Source: Pollenia angustigena (taxonomy: Eukaryota; Arthropoda; Insecta; Diptera; Polleniidae). From it: DNA of 64,000 nucleotides. Of the stretch, positions 24,176-35,982 are shown piece after piece. The position numbers were made by a program, and so were the translations under genes. Where the stretch lies: contig OV884059.1 in the NCBI GenBank assembly GCA_930367215.1, forward strand, positions 63,397,393-63,461,392, written 5' to 3'. The first letter of the stretch is position 1; the number at the start of each line of letters is the position of its first letter. The notes below the pieces were generated by a model, which saw only the letters and a program-made list of their open reading frames with translations, had not been told where the DNA came from and made no database searches.

Positions 24176-24534
24176 GGCTGACTTCCAAAACGTCAAATGC
24201 TTTGTATAAGAACAAAGTATAATGTTTCATTTTGCCGCAGTACAATATATATGCAATGCAAACCCTTCCAAAACATCAATGGTAAGTATTAGTAACGCAG
24301 CAAAAAGCAATCAGAGCATCGGTTTTAAAGTTGATGCTTTGTGATATTTGACATTTCATTTGCAAGCAATACAGATTTATTTTAATATTATGCATTGTAT
24401 CACTTACATTTCAAAACGTATAAATAAACAGAACACATAATTGCATTGTTTCGGTACTTTGTACATGTGCATGGTTAAAATACTGCAGTAAAACTGTATA
24501 CAAACTTTGTATTAGTACGTTTCGGAAGTCAGCC
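24176..24534. mobile_element. 359-bp MITE with AAA duplication
   Basis: GGCTGACTTCCAAAACGTCA is inverted at the right end (ACGTTTCGGAAGTCAGCC), and AAA flanks both sides. The related copy at 2720 has no insert here (GTAACAAAATTAAAATAAC), which gives an empty site. Non-coding. Confidence 0.8.
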
Positions 24535-24689
24535 AAAAGTCAAAAAACATTATGAATAATGTAAATACAAATTGCTTATAAAAGCGTGTGTTCTTGTAAA
24601 AAAAAACTAAAAACAGTTCAAAATACTACAAAAAAAAGGAACAAGTCCAGTTTACCAACGCAGCTCCAAATAAAAAAAAGTACATAAAG

Positions 24690-25372
24690 AAAAAATATAA
24701 TGGAAAAATTCTCGGAACGCACTGTTTCCGAGTTATGGACCTCTGAAGTTCTCATATAAATTTGCGATTTCCCTCTACATTTCTGAACGTATATGGCCAA
24801 TATTGGTATTATTCAAAAGCTTTTGAACAGATCTTTCTGGACATGCAAAATTTATTTAAAACTTTTTAACTCTTTAGCTCCTAATACAGTTTTTACAAAA
24901 TGTGTATCAAAATGTTACGGAAGTGCACTAGGTAATAAAAATGTAATCAAATAAATCCCAGCTTCTCTAAATAAAGCTTCTCTGCATAGACTGCCTTCGG
25001 CCAGGTGCAAGGATTTTATCCTCTATGGTATAACAAACACCGGCTTCGCTAAATAAAGCTTCTCCGCATAACCGGCTCCTTAATGGATTAATAATTTTTA
25101 AATAAAATGTTTATAAAAATAATTAGTATTGTGGTTATTTTGTTGAACTATTTACGGTTTTTAATCCAAATTTGTATTATTTTTATTTAGGCTTAAGTTA
25201 GAAAAATTTATTCGAAAGCTTTTAAATGATACCAATATTGGCTATATACGTTCAAAAATGTAGTGGAAAATCGCAAATTTATATGAAAACTTCAGAGGTC
25301 CATAACTCGGAAACTGCGTTTCCGAGAATTTTGTCATTTTTATTTTTTCTTCTTATTTTTCAATTTTCTATA
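24690..25372. repeat. Long inverted repeat, about 140-bp arms
   Basis: Arms at about 24705-24835 and 25215-25345 are inverse copies, sharing CCGAGTTATGGACCTCTGAA and GCCAATATTGGTATTATT-type blocks. The spacer includes GCTTCTCTAAATAAAGCTTC and a near-copy of it, and a segment (25100-25200) shared with the inverted-repeat DNA at 61.2 and 62.4 kb. A transcript would fold into a long hairpin. Confidence 0.8.
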
Positions 25373-26308
25373 ACCCTATGTACTTCTCAGTTAAAAAGAA
25401 AAATAGTAATTTGTGTATAAGAGTATTCTTAATATTTATACAGATGTCCTCTCTAAAGTGTAGACATATTTTGAACGCAATAAAAAAGAAAAAGTAATGT
25501 GCGAGAAGTGCTCTTAAATGATAAGTTGCAAAGGTTCTTTCACGTCGCGACCCATTAATTTCCTTTCATTAGTCCACAAACTTGACATAAACATGCACAA
25601 ACCAAGCTTGACTCCGTTCCAAGTAGTTCTAAAGATACGGCAAATAATAATTTACTAAAATACACTGCCTAAAACGAATAATTGGTTGGAATATGTTCTT
25701 ATTATTCGTATTCGATTCAATAATGCAGAGCAAAATAATTTGAAAAACTGAACTTTTTCCAAAATATGATTTCTAATAGGAAGTTATTGTTACAAATTAA
25801 ATGCAGGCATATTGACATGCTTAACCATCAACAAATTAAAACTTCTTTAAAATAAAATCGGGAGAATATCTCATATAATACTTTTATAAAGTTCCTATAA
25901 TGTTTTAAAACCAAAGTTCTTTGCAAATTCTATATCATAACTATGTGTTTTGTGGCTTTCTTAAATTTGTGAATTCTTTGGTGTTTATTTAAATTTTATT
26001 TAATTTTTAGTTAAAATTTTTAATTATTTATTTTTCAAAATGCTTAACCAAAAACCGGTTTTTTTTAAATAGCAACTATTCGGAATATTCAAATAACTAC
26101 CGGTTTTTAAAAAAGTCGAATAATCGAGCAACCTTATTTATACATTTGTCGCACCAACAATTATAGATATGCACGTTACGTGAAATTTTTGTGTCACGCG
26201 TAAGAGTAGTGTAAGGTATAATTGGATGGAGTATACTTTCTTATGTGTTTTTGCTAGTATTTTGTTACATACAGCGTAACAAATCTTGCATGCCATGATA
26301 TTTGTGGT

Positions 26309-26326
26309 TCGGTCTTATAAGACCGA
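26309..26326. repeat. Perfect 18-bp palindrome
   Basis: TCGGTCTTATAAGACCGA is its own reverse complement. It lies in AT-rich DNA and no function is evident. Confidence 0.5.
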
Positions 26327-26866
26327 TATGTATACATATGTATATATGTATGTATATAATTTAAAACTAGATGTGTATTTATATAATAAACAAATATAAA
26401 ATTAAGCAATATTTGATTTACTTGTGAGTCATGTGTATAAATAAAAATAGTTGTTATTTTGATAATTTTAAAAATTAATAAGAATTTTTATATTAATATA
26501 TTATATTGCCGAAAAATTTAGAAAAAAAACAATTCTTTCATAATTTTAATTAATAAAATACAGACTTTAAGGTCTCGGTTTTAATTTATCAATAGTATAC
26601 AAAAATATAATTAAAATATAGAGTTCTTAGAAATGCACACTGAAATACACCACAAGACATTCATGTAATTGCATGTTTTTTATTCAAAAACTTTCTAATC
26701 TACAAAAATTTTACTTTTTTTGGAATTGTATTGTGGCTAGGTTAAACTGGTAGCCAGTTCTTTTCGGTCTGACTCCCTTGGGTCCATTTAATTTGATCTT
26801 CTGCTGATCAACAAGCGGCTTAAAGAGTGTGTAGACCCATTAAACCAGCCTTATAAATGTTTATAG

Positions 26867-27407
26867 CAGTGTTCGAAAATAAACACTTCATATCGCTCTT
26901 TAATGTTCGGTTCGGTAGATTTGTGGAAAACACAAACGCTAATAGTGTTTGTGTAGAAATTCATTAAAAAAAATAACGTTTCCCTGTTTGTCATCTTTCG
27001 AACACAAAAATAATGCTGTTTTCATCATACTCAACAAATGATGAGAACATTAAATTCCGTTCGGTTTTTTTTTTGAAAATCCACGAACTTCAATGTGTTC
27101 GGTTCGGCTCGTTAATGTTCGTCGCTTTTTGCTGATAAAAAACAAAAACATTTTTTACAAAAACAAAATACACACACGAAAAAAACATTATAGAACATTA
27201 AAATATAATGTTTTTCTACAGTATCACTACAATTGTTCTGTTTTTTAACGAAGAACCGAACATTATATAATGTTCGGTTCTTTCTTGAAAATAGTTACGA
27301 ACGGTATTAAGGTTTGTGTATGTTTACACAAACACTAAAAAAATAGATATCGTTCTTCGGTGTGTGAGCCGAACGCTAAATAATGTACTGTTTATTTTCG
27401 AACACTG
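26867..27407. mobile_element. 541-bp hAT-type MITE
   Basis: CAGTGTTCGAAAATAAAC and its perfect inverse form the ends. GTTTATAG is duplicated exactly at 26859-26866 and 27408-27415. The 8-bp duplication and CAGTG start fit hAT. AATGTTCGGTTC-type motifs recur inside. No transposase. Confidence 0.9.
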
Positions 27408-27431
27408 GTTTATAGAATCCAGTTATATAAC

Positions 27432-27775
27432 CCCTGCAAATAATAGGACCAGTCCAAACACGCGTGTAAAGAGTAGCCCACAAGGGACCAGGACTACTCC
27501 AAAAGTAACCCAAACGTATGGAAAAAACATGGTCTATTTAACATTACGATGTCCTAGGGGAGGAACATATACCCCACCTTTGGACTACTTAGGAGTACAC
27601 ACAAGAGGATTAGTTTTGAAGTCGTTTAAGCACGTCGTTAAAAAACGAAGACATGTCGTCTCACTACAAACACTTTTTAACAATGACATGGTCCATGCTT
27701 GCATTACATCGGACCAGTCCATGGAGTAGTCCATTTTATCAAAATGGATCAGGTGGTCCAATTTTATTTGCAGGG
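27432..27775. mobile_element. CCCTGCAAATAA MITE, copy 1
   Basis: It starts CCCTGCAAATAATAGGACC and ends ATTTGCAGGG. Two further copies, both inverted relative to this one, are at 62949-63322 and 63433-63809. The flanks of this copy (AC and TC) do not match well. Open frames inside it are repeat-derived and should not be called genes. Confidence 0.8.
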
Positions 27776-28009
27776 TCAGTTTCTTGGTATCAAGAACAAC
27801 TTCATGTAAGAATCAGTGATGCCAATTTAGTGCTTTTGGCACTATTTATGGTGCTTTTTGATGCCTCAAAACGCCAAAAATTTATCCATAGTGCGAAAAT
27901 AAGGAAAAGCACTAACTTGGTGCTATTTCAATGTTCCGTTAGTGCTTTTTGCAACCTTTATTTTTTTTTCTACCATTTTTTAAAACTTCGATTATATAGA
28001 GCATGATTT

Positions 28010-28477
28010 AGATGAGATTTGCTATTTGGGGTACAATTTCGAGAAGTCCTGTAAAGATTTTAAGATTTCAAATGATGAAAGAAAGTTGCATTCGTTTTAC
28101 TAAAAACTTTATTTACGAGGTTAGAGCAAGGCTTCCTATCAATTTGGAAATTTTGCAAGACGTTGCACTTTTTAGCGTTGACAGCATATTTAGTAATCGT
28201 TATAAAAACGATGTATTTGTTTTCAGTAAACATTTTTTTAAAGATGTAGACACTGTTTCAAAAATAGAAAATGGCTTGGAAAATATTGGCAACTGTGAAT
28301 GGAAAAATAAACAACGAATTTGAGTCATGTAGAAAAAACGTATTGAAGTTTTCGGAAAACGTACAAAAGAACGCAAAGACTTTAAAAACAAAAACAGAGT
28401 CGGGACTTGGTATAAGCAAAGTCTTAAATAAATTAAAACAGCTGACAGAAAATGCTTTTATAATGAGCGTTGTGTAA
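28010..28477 (+). pseudogene. Transposase-like coding relic
   Basis: A plus-strand frame reads ESCIRFTKNFIYEVRARLPI then LQDVALFSVDSIFSN, a pattern like the region between catalytic segments of hAT-type transposases. It stops at 28323. A second frame (28271-28477) overlaps it. There are no visible ends or catalytic residues. Family assignment is inference only. Confidence 0.3.
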
Positions 28478-28649
28478 CCTGCCATTTTAATGCGCTTTAG
28501 TTTTCAAACGCACGGCACTCGTCTCCAAATAGCCGCGCGTGCAAAAAGGTTTGACTAAAGGCCCAACCACAATGTGCTTAAGTTGGCTTCAATTCTAGAA
28601 GCAAACTGTCATTTGCTTAAGCAAGGTACAAATCTAATCGCACATTCCG

Positions 28650-29962
28650 CACGCAAAGAAAAAACATGGTTGTGGTAAACATATTCTAAGAGCAACATAT
28701 TATGATAAGAATTATGATTGTAGTCACCATATTAAGATTATTATTGAATCATATTATGATTAAATATACTCGTCCCATTACATCATAATATTTTTCCCTT
28801 AATCATATTATTATTCTGTTAATCATACTAAGTTAAGAAGTAATCAAATTACTGTCATGTTAATCATAATAAGCTAAGAAATTAATCATATTATTGTCAT
28901 GTTAATCATAATAAGATAAGAAGTAATCATATTATCATCATGTTAATCATAATAAATTTAGAAGCAATCATATTATGATACAGCACCTTTCATAACTGTC
29001 ATAAAAATACAAAATAAATTTAAATATTTTTGAATCGATTTTTTATTTTGTGGCTTTTTACAATTTTTCTTAATGTTAATCAAATAGCGGAGTTCAATAT
29101 AAGGCTTGCAAAAGAGCAAATGAAAAATCTGTGGTTTTCATGGGCAACCGCGTGTGTCCATTTTTTCGATTTTAAGATGTTGATGCCATATTGCCTAATT
29201 TTAAACGCCCTTTAAATTTTTTTGTAAAATGATGGATCAATCCAATTTTTTAACGTAATGACAAAGTTTAAAAAGTGCAATACCTAGCCCATAGTTTGAT
29301 CTAGAATGGTTTTTCGGCTTTCCTGAACAATTTGTTTTAAGACATACGCGGTTGCCCATGAAAACCACAGAAATGTCGTAGCACTTTTATAAAATATAAC
29401 GAAATCTCTGTGTGATTTGTTGTTGGATTTTACAAAAAAATATGATATTTTGCATTTGCACTATTACATCACTAATACTTGAATGAACTCCGCTAATATT
29501 TTAATTTTTTAATTTCTTTAAACTTATTTTTTTTATGGAATTTTATCTTTTAATTGCTTAACCGCTCACAAATTAAAAAACGACACAACTTCTTCAAAAT
29601 TATTTTACAAATGGCGCTAACATAATATGATTAGAGTAAAAATAGTTTGATTGCATCTTTAACATAATATGATAAATGTATAGAATGTTATCATGTTATG
29701 GCTATTAAATATCATGATATGGTTGTGAGAAATATAATATGCTTAGAAAGTTATCATAATTAAGTTGTTAGAAAAATAATTATTTTTCGGTCAATAATAC
29801 TCAAATTCATAATTGCGATAAACATTGATATGTTTACAGTAACTATAATATTGATGATATTAAATAAAAATTACAATTATTTGTGTACGACAACAACATA
29901 TTGTTACATTAAACATAGTGTTGTTGCCGTAACCATGCCCAACCATATTTTTTCTCTGCGTG
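28650..29962. mobile_element. 1.31-kb CAC-ended element, CG duplication
   Basis: CACGCAAAGAAAAAACATGG is matched by the inverse at the right (CCATATTTTTTCTCTGCGTG). CG flanks both sides. The partial copy at 46.56 kb reads ATTCCGTACGGAATC through this site, so the uninterrupted sequence has a single CG. The interior holds an AATCATATTATGAT-rich tandem array and no transposase. Confidence 0.75.
28818..28975. repeat. Tandem array of a roughly 41-bp unit
   Basis: Nearly four units share GTTAATCATAATAAG and AAGTAATCATATTAT, differing by a few bases. The units are contiguous without spacers. The array lies just inside the left end of the CAC-ended element and could be subterminal binding-site repeats. 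Confidence 0.8.
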
Positions 29963-30695
29963 CGTACGGCATCAAATGTTTTTTTTATTTTGTTTTTGTC
30001 TTCTTAAGTACATTTGAGAAACATTTTGTTAATTTTTGACAGTAGGCAAGGCTATGCATATAATGGTTGAGCCTTTAGTATCAGAATACAAATATACATG
30101 TATTTTCTATTTTACACCTAATGTGTGTTCTTTATTCAGAAGCGTACATACATAGGTTAAAATAATTGGATAATATCATACGCCAATTGCTTTATTAAAC
30201 TTTGCACGATTTAAATTTCGATTTATTGTAACGATAAAATATAAGGTTTTTTATTAAAATATGGGCTTTCATTAAGTTTCTAAACAATGGTCGATCATTG
30301 CGAATTTTCGGTAATTGCAACAGGCCAGATTTTTCGAGCTACGAAAATCGAGCCCTCACTGTATTTCTTTAAAACTGTTTTATGGCCAATTCAAACTCAG
30401 ATGATGATGGTCCAAATGATTATATCTTATCTTTTTAAATAGTATGGCACATAAAACTTTTATATGAATCTTAAACTCAATAACATAGTTTTGTTCTGGC
30501 GGGTCCATGATTGCCCATGGGCAGTGTTGCCAATTTAGCCATTTAGTGGCTAGATTTAGCCATTTTTAACCCTGTTTAGCCATTAAAAAATTTGTAAGCC
30601 ATTAGCCATTTTTCAACTTGTTTAGCCATAAAATCTTTTTGCCGTTTTTCTTTTAAAAGAATAATTTTTATTTTGTTATACAAATTTATAATACA

Positions 30696-30911
30696 GGGGT
30701 GTGCTGGAAATCGCAAACGCAAAACGCAAGAATTTTAAAAGTCGTTTTTTAGTAAGATTTCTGTAATAAAAGAATTTTATGACAAATATTATACAAACAT
30801 TTCTCTATTAAACAGAATTTTATAACAAAAATTATAAAAATTTTATTAAAAGTGTATTATAAACAGCCTCCAAATTCTTGCGTTTTGCGTTTGCGATTTC
30901 CAGCACACCCC
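30696..30911. mobile_element. 216-bp foldback inside the hAT
   Basis: GGGGTGTGCTGGAAATCGCA and about 18 further bases are perfectly inverted at the other end (TGCGATTTCCAGCACACCCC). The spacer is AT-rich and no clear target duplication is visible. Confidence 0.8.
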
Positions 30912-31297
30912 CCATAATAAAAAAAAACATTTTGAACAATTAAAACTCCTTTTATTTAAATCACAACTTTTACAAATGTTGAAAATCGCTATAAACTATG
31001 ACGCTGAAACATCTTTCAAAATAAAGGAACAGTACTCCACTATTAAATTTATAAAATCGATCAAAACAAACATTGCTGTTTCTTTCTGGTTGCAAGTATT
31101 TCAATAAAGGGATGCAGGCGGTAACAAATTTTTTTTTATAAATTTCAGAATTGACTATAAAGTTTCTCTCACTTTCATGGTCTAATGCTGGATTAGAAAG
31201 GGGATTTAGCCAAGTAAACATCGTTTAGGTTACATTTAGCAACCGTTGATTCGATTTTATTAATTTGGTAAATATTTTTACCATAACAATAAAATTT

Positions 31298-31580
31298 GTA
31301 CACCACAATAGTAGAGAGGGTACTATGCGTTTGTGCTGATGTTTTTAACACCTATAAATATTTATCCGAAGCCCTCCTTTACGTAAACCGATTGACTCAG
31401 AATCACTTTCTGAGTCAAATTAAGGATGTTTGTCCGGCTGGCTGGCTGTCCATGTAAACCTTGTGCGCAAAGTACAGGTCACAATTTAGAGATTATTTGA
31501 TTAAATTTAGTACAAAGGTTCTAATGTGGTGTAGGGTATCATAAAGTCGGGTTTAACCGACTATTCTTTCTTACTTGTTT
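31298..31580 (+). mobile_element. DINE/INE-1-like copy nested in the hAT
   Basis: It runs from ACACCACAATAGTAGAGAGG through GTCCGGCTGGCTGGCTGTC and GTGCGCAAAGTACAGGTC to TTAACCGACTATTC and TTTCTTACTTGTTT. It is an internally deleted relative of the copy at 36.55 kb. Confidence 0.75.
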
Positions 31581-32737
31581 TTTATTGTAGATCTGGACTC
31601 AAAAGGTTGGGTAAATGTTGTCGTGATTACGATTTACATTAAATTTATTTAAAACTAATCATTATTTGAAACTAATGAGTGAGTGATTCCTATAAGATGA
31701 ACAATAACGACATCGAATTTTTCGATGATTTAATTTTTTAATATTAATTTATTTTAATATTAATTAACGTTTATTCTTATTTAACAAATTGATCTTAACT
31801 CACAATTTCATCGTAAACAACTTTAAATTAATTTTTTCTGTTTTGTTATTGAATTTTAATGTGTTTTTTATTTAAAAAAGCTTTAAGCCATTTTTTAGCC
31901 CATTTTTAGCCAATTTTTAGCAATTTTTTTCCGTAAATTTAGCTATTTTTGGTCACCAAGTTTTGGAAACACTGCCCATGGGTCCCAAATAGTTCGCACT
32001 TGCAGAAATTTGATCTTTAATACTGTGGTGTAGGGTATCACATGGTCGGGGCTGGAATGATTATACTTTCTTACTTGTTTACTAATATTTAAGGTCATTA
32101 AATAAAAAAAATTATATATGAATGTACAAAAAATGGCAAATATAGTTAGCAATATGCCAAAATCTACTTTTTGCGAAAAAGAACTTTTTTATTGTTGAAA
32201 ATGGTTCTTTAGGGTATCAGAAGCAACTTTTGTTCCGCGACTTTTATATAATTCCGTTATTTACAAAATTACCGTTATGGTGCTTGAAGAAAATCAAAAT
32301 TTTGACCGTTAAATTTCCAGAATTCGACCAAATTTTGTTTGGCAACTTTGTACAAACTCGTATGGCGAGTAGTTTTGTCGAACATATAATTTCAAAATAT
32401 TTGCAAATACAGGGTGTTTTGATGCATTTTTCCAAAAAAAAAATTAATTTTACGCCATCTAGCGGCAATAATATTTACTAACTATATTCTACATTTCTAC
32501 TTGAAAATCGGATGAAAAATAACCGAATGAGAAAAAAAAGATCTATAAGAAAATGAAATAGTATCAAATTTTTATTAAAATATGTATGTATGCAACTTTT
32601 ATTAAATCGATCATTAAAGTTTACATTTTTAGTTTTGCGAAAAAAATTTTAGTTATTTCACTAGAAATGTATTTAACAGAAATCTTTATTATTTATACTT
32701 TTAAAAACATCAAGTTATTTTATTTTTTAAATTTTTA

Positions 32738-34060
32738 GAGATCTACATAATAGTGCAAATTCTTTAGCTTTTCTTTGAGTTGGGACTCTAAATCCAAATT
32801 TGTTGTTTGCCAAACTTTTTCACCGTGATATTTATAATTTAAACCTCTCAACATGTTTATTTGCTTTTTAAGAATTTTTATCAGATTACTCTGTACAGCG
32901 ACATCAGATAGTTTATTTCATAAATTAAATATTTCCATAGGCTCATTCACATAAAGCAAATTTCGAAATAGGACTTTACTCTCCGTACGTCGTTTTTTTT
33001 ACTTGTTTTTGCTCCATTTCTTCCAATCTCTTTATTCGTTCTTTAAGGTGCTATCAGACGGGATGTATTTTACATATGTACTGTCAAATTTTCCATCTGT
33101 AAAAGTTGTACACATCGTGTGATACATATGAAACTTTGCATGTGTAAAATACATGTGGAAATACATATGTAACTTTTTCGATTAGAACACGCTCTATTTT
33201 CCTGTGGCAAACATAAACAAAACAGCTGGTTTGTTCTGAAAAGTAAACAAAAGTCAGCTTTTGTTTACATTTATAGGTTATGTCATAAGGAATAACATAA
33301 GCAGGTGTGATAGCAAAAATTATGAATCGTATGTAAACTGGAAATTTTGACATACATACGGAATTACATATGGGTAAGAAAAGTGACAGTACATATGTAA
33401 AATACATTCCGTCTGATAGCACCTTTAGCATTCCATTTTTTATTTGCCTGAAAAACCTTTTTCATTATTTTCACACCATGTTCCATATCTTGCTTCGTTG
33501 GATAGAACTGCAAAATATCGAAAAGGAAGTGAATGCATTTGTATTTCTTTATAAGGTTCTATATCCTCGTTCCTCTTCGCCATCGCAAACACTCTCTCCA
33601 CATTGATATTACTGTGGAATGAGTATACATCATCCACAGGTCTATCGATATATTTTTTTAACATTGAATCTTTCACATCCGCTAAAACCGTTTGGAAAAT
33701 GTTAACAGCTTTTTCAAATCTGCAGTAAGAAAATTAAGCTTGTCTGTGTTAAAAGCAAATTGAAATTTGTGGGGAATTGAATTCAAGAACGATCTTTTAT
33801 TTATTTCATCGAACTCTAAATATTCAAATATTTGATACAGCACGTCCTTGAAAGTAAGATGATCACAAGCAACAATTGATTTACAAGTGCTAATATGTTT
33901 TAGTGGTTCAATGCAAGCTGCTACAGAAAATTTGATACAGAAAATTTGTGTCTGTAATATAATCATGAATCATTTTCGCATCCGTGTACGCTTCAGGATA
34001 TTTTTGCACAAACTGAAATAGCAAATCGGGTTCTTTGAAATTTGACTCATTGTTAGTTAA
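32738..34060 (-). pseudogene. Transposase-like pseudogene interrupted by a MITE
   Basis: Minus-strand frames join in order: a decayed part with LFQFVQKYPEAYTD (near 34010), 33966-33682 with NSIPHKFQFAFNTDKLNFL, then 33676-33440 with NINVERVFAMAKRN. Next comes KKWNAKERIKRLEEMEQKQV, which reads through only if the MITE at 33046-33424 and one TAA copy are removed. A tail of INMLRGLNYKYHGEKVW ends near 32743. The coiled-coil-like KERIKRLEEMEQK segment is conspicuous. I do not recognise the family, but the decay and position suggest a transposon protein. Confidence 0.5.
33046..33424. mobile_element. TTA-flanked MITE, family A copy 2
   Basis: Same ends as the copy at 9984 (AGGTGCTATCAGACGGGATG), flanked by TTA at 33043-33045 and 33425-33427. 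It lies in the coding region of a decayed gene, and excision with one TTA restores that frame. Confidence 0.9.
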
Positions 34061-34819
34061 AATTTTTTAAATTTGTATTTCTTTATGTTAGATCAAATCT
34101 GTCAAAAACTTTAAAAGTTACATGCATTTAAACAAACACTTTTTAACATGGTCAAATTTACAAATTAGGTAAGGCCACTTTGCGGACTTTCCATTTAAAT
34201 TACATGAAAACCCAACGATAGAATTTAATTCTTATGGCGGCATTGCATTCAGGAGGTCATAATACATAAGGATTGGTGGGTCTGGCTGTGTAATTAATAA
34301 GCACGCAAAGGTGAGGGCTAAAATATCTACTGCCGCTTTATCACAATAGTAAATGAAATATAAGTATATTTACTTATCACATCCCAGTAAAAACTTCGCC
34401 TACTTTTTCAAAATAAAAAGCTTCTTTAACTTATTATTTTGTACCTTTCTTCTATAACTACATCTATAACAACTTCCATAACTACTTTTTTCTGGATGTA
34501 AGCAGGTAAAAAAAAAATAATGACTTACTTTTTAATGCGTTCATTTTGGGACATCCCTTGTAAAATTCATTGGTTCTTTCAGTAGAATTGTAAGTTGTGC
34601 TCTTATGTTTTTCTAATTACTCAACACATTATTTTGTAGGCGAAGTTTTTACTCGGATGGAAAGAAATTTTGTTTCCCAAAGTGAAAACAGTGTCTATGT
34701 TCTTAATAACTAATGTAAAACTAATTTTAGTAGCATAAATTTACGTTTTTTTAAAAATTCACCCTGTTTTTTTAATTAATTAATAAAATTTGTCGAAAAT
34801 AGGCTGTACTGTTTGTACA

Positions 34820-35071
34820 ACGGCACAAATTCGGCTGAATATAATGCCTTGGGAGACAACAGAGTTGTTGATGACTAAAATATCTAAAATTCTGCGGTGG
34901 TGCTTGAAGATAACACTCCTACTTCAAAAGTTATAAGTGAATGAAGGTCAAAAAACCCAATTTTTAAACGAAAAATGCGATCGCCACGCACCACCGCAGA
35001 ATTTTAGATTTTGATGTCATTAACAACTGTGTTGCATGGCAAGCCATAATATTCAGCCCAATTTGTGCCGT
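34820..35071. repeat. 252-bp foldback, about 84-bp arms
   Basis: ACGGCACAAATTCGGCTGAA to GCGGTGGTGC (34820-34904) is inverted at 34990-35071 (GCACCACCGCAGAATTTTAG to TTTGTGCCGT) with roughly 85% identity. A non-complementary spacer of about 85 nt separates the arms. Confidence 0.85.
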
Positions 35072-35574
35072 GCTAAATGTTAGAAGTCGTATTTTGTTAC
35101 TTTCAAGTTTTGTTTTTGCCACTTTGTTTTTTTCAGTGTATTATTCCAACAAAACCCAAAAATGAAAGATTGCTACCCAAACTAACTATTCAATACATAA
35201 AAACATTGATTTTATAGTTAACAACATAAATAATGCGTTAAATTCATTAAAAGCCAAAAAATCGAAGTTTTAAGGGCCACCCTAAATATCCGTTTAGGAC
35301 ATTAATAGCGGCATTAATAGCTTGAAAACGAAAAAGTTCATTATTTTTGGCATATTGCTTAATATAGTATGCGAGTTATATTATAAGGAAAATTATATTT
35401 TTAATTTGTAATATACTATCGAAAAATTAATTTAGAAAAAGAAGACCCAAAAAAATATGCAATGTATGTAAAACGGATTTTCGAAATTCCGGGCCTTGAA
35501 ATTTTTGCATTTTTCGATAACTCGCTTTACATACATTGCACGATTTTTTGGTCTAAGAAGACCCCTAGTGAAAT

Positions 35575-35835
35575 TTGTTGCAGAAAATATTCGGAAAACA
35601 TTTTAACCCTCTAAAGTGCCGTTTTAGTATATTTTTGTGTGGAAGAAAATAAATTACCTCTTAAAATGAGTGTTAGAGGGTTAACATATTCTTAGAAAAG
35701 AATCACCATACAAGTCTACTGAAGACATCTGAAATAGAATTTTAGCTCAAAAGTACATTTAGTATATTTTTGTTTGACTTGTGCCAAACGCCTTTTCAAG
35801 AAATTCATAAATTTCAATGCCCAAAAATTTCAAAA
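35575..35835. repeat. Dispersed repeat, inverted copy at 47.45-47.70 kb
   Basis: Shared inverse blocks include GAAGACATCTGAAATA, AAAGAATCACCATACAA, GTTTGACTTGTGCCAAACGC and AAAACATTTTAACCCTCTAA. The neighbourhood also holds a partial internal duplication ('AAGACCCCTAGTGAAATTTG' near 35568 and 35875). Type unknown, non-coding. Confidence 0.65.
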
Positions 35836-35982
35836 ATCCGTTTAAATACATCACACGAACTTTTGGTCTTAGAAGACCCCTAGTGAAATTTGATGCAATA
35901 AATATTCGTAGAACATGTTAACCCTTAAAAGTGCCGTTTTAGTATTAATGTAAGTTTTTGTAACAAAATTATGAATTTTTAA

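Larger units (their letters stand above)
23955..26140. mobile_element. AACCGG-rich element, more complete copy
   Basis: Both ends carry runs of AACCGGTT and CCGGTTATT in opposite orientation (23965-24075 and 26040-26125). Internal blocks match 2590-2850 and 7107-8190. A MITE (24176-24534) and a long inverted repeat (about 24690-25370) sit inside. No intact reading frame. Confidence 0.5.
28559..30074. mobile_element. Outer AAGGC-ended element (TTA/TAA type)
   Basis: AAGGCCCAACCACAATGTGC at the left is matched by the inverse (ATATAATGGTTGAGCCTT) at the right. The edges read CTA/TAG, so the duplication is ambiguous. An inverted partial copy at about 46556-46697 lacks the insertion found here at 28650-29962. 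Confidence 0.6.
30522..31974. mobile_element. 1.45-kb hAT element, non-autonomous
   Basis: CAGTGTTGCCAA and its inverse TTGGAAACACTG are flanked by a perfect 8-bp duplication, CCCATGGG (30514-30521 and 31975-31982). TTTAGCCATTT-type motifs repeat at both subterminal regions, typical of hAT. A minus-strand frame (30970-31221) beginning MFTWLNPLSNPALDHESE may be a transposase remnant. The element also contains a 216-bp foldback and a DINE-like copy. Confidence 0.9.
30380..32081 (+). mobile_element. DINE/INE-1-like element split by a hAT
   Basis: The left part (about 30380-30521) contains TTTTGTTCTGGCGGGTCC. The right part (31983-32081) contains GTCCCAAATAG and ends GGTGTAGGGTATCAC then TTTCTTACTTGTTT. 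The copy at 14.6-14.9 kb reads through the same junction uninterrupted (inverse), so the original element was continuous. Confidence 0.75.

Noticed and set aside
27316..28006. Two overlapping open frames of 137 and 117 codons
   Set aside because: They lie in the CCCTGCAAATAA MITE, and the same translation appears inverted at 62.9-63.6 kb. They are repeat-derived with no domain.
28818..28975. CRISPR-like array
   Set aside because: The units are contiguous, without variable spacers, in a eukaryotic transposon. It is a simple tandem repeat.
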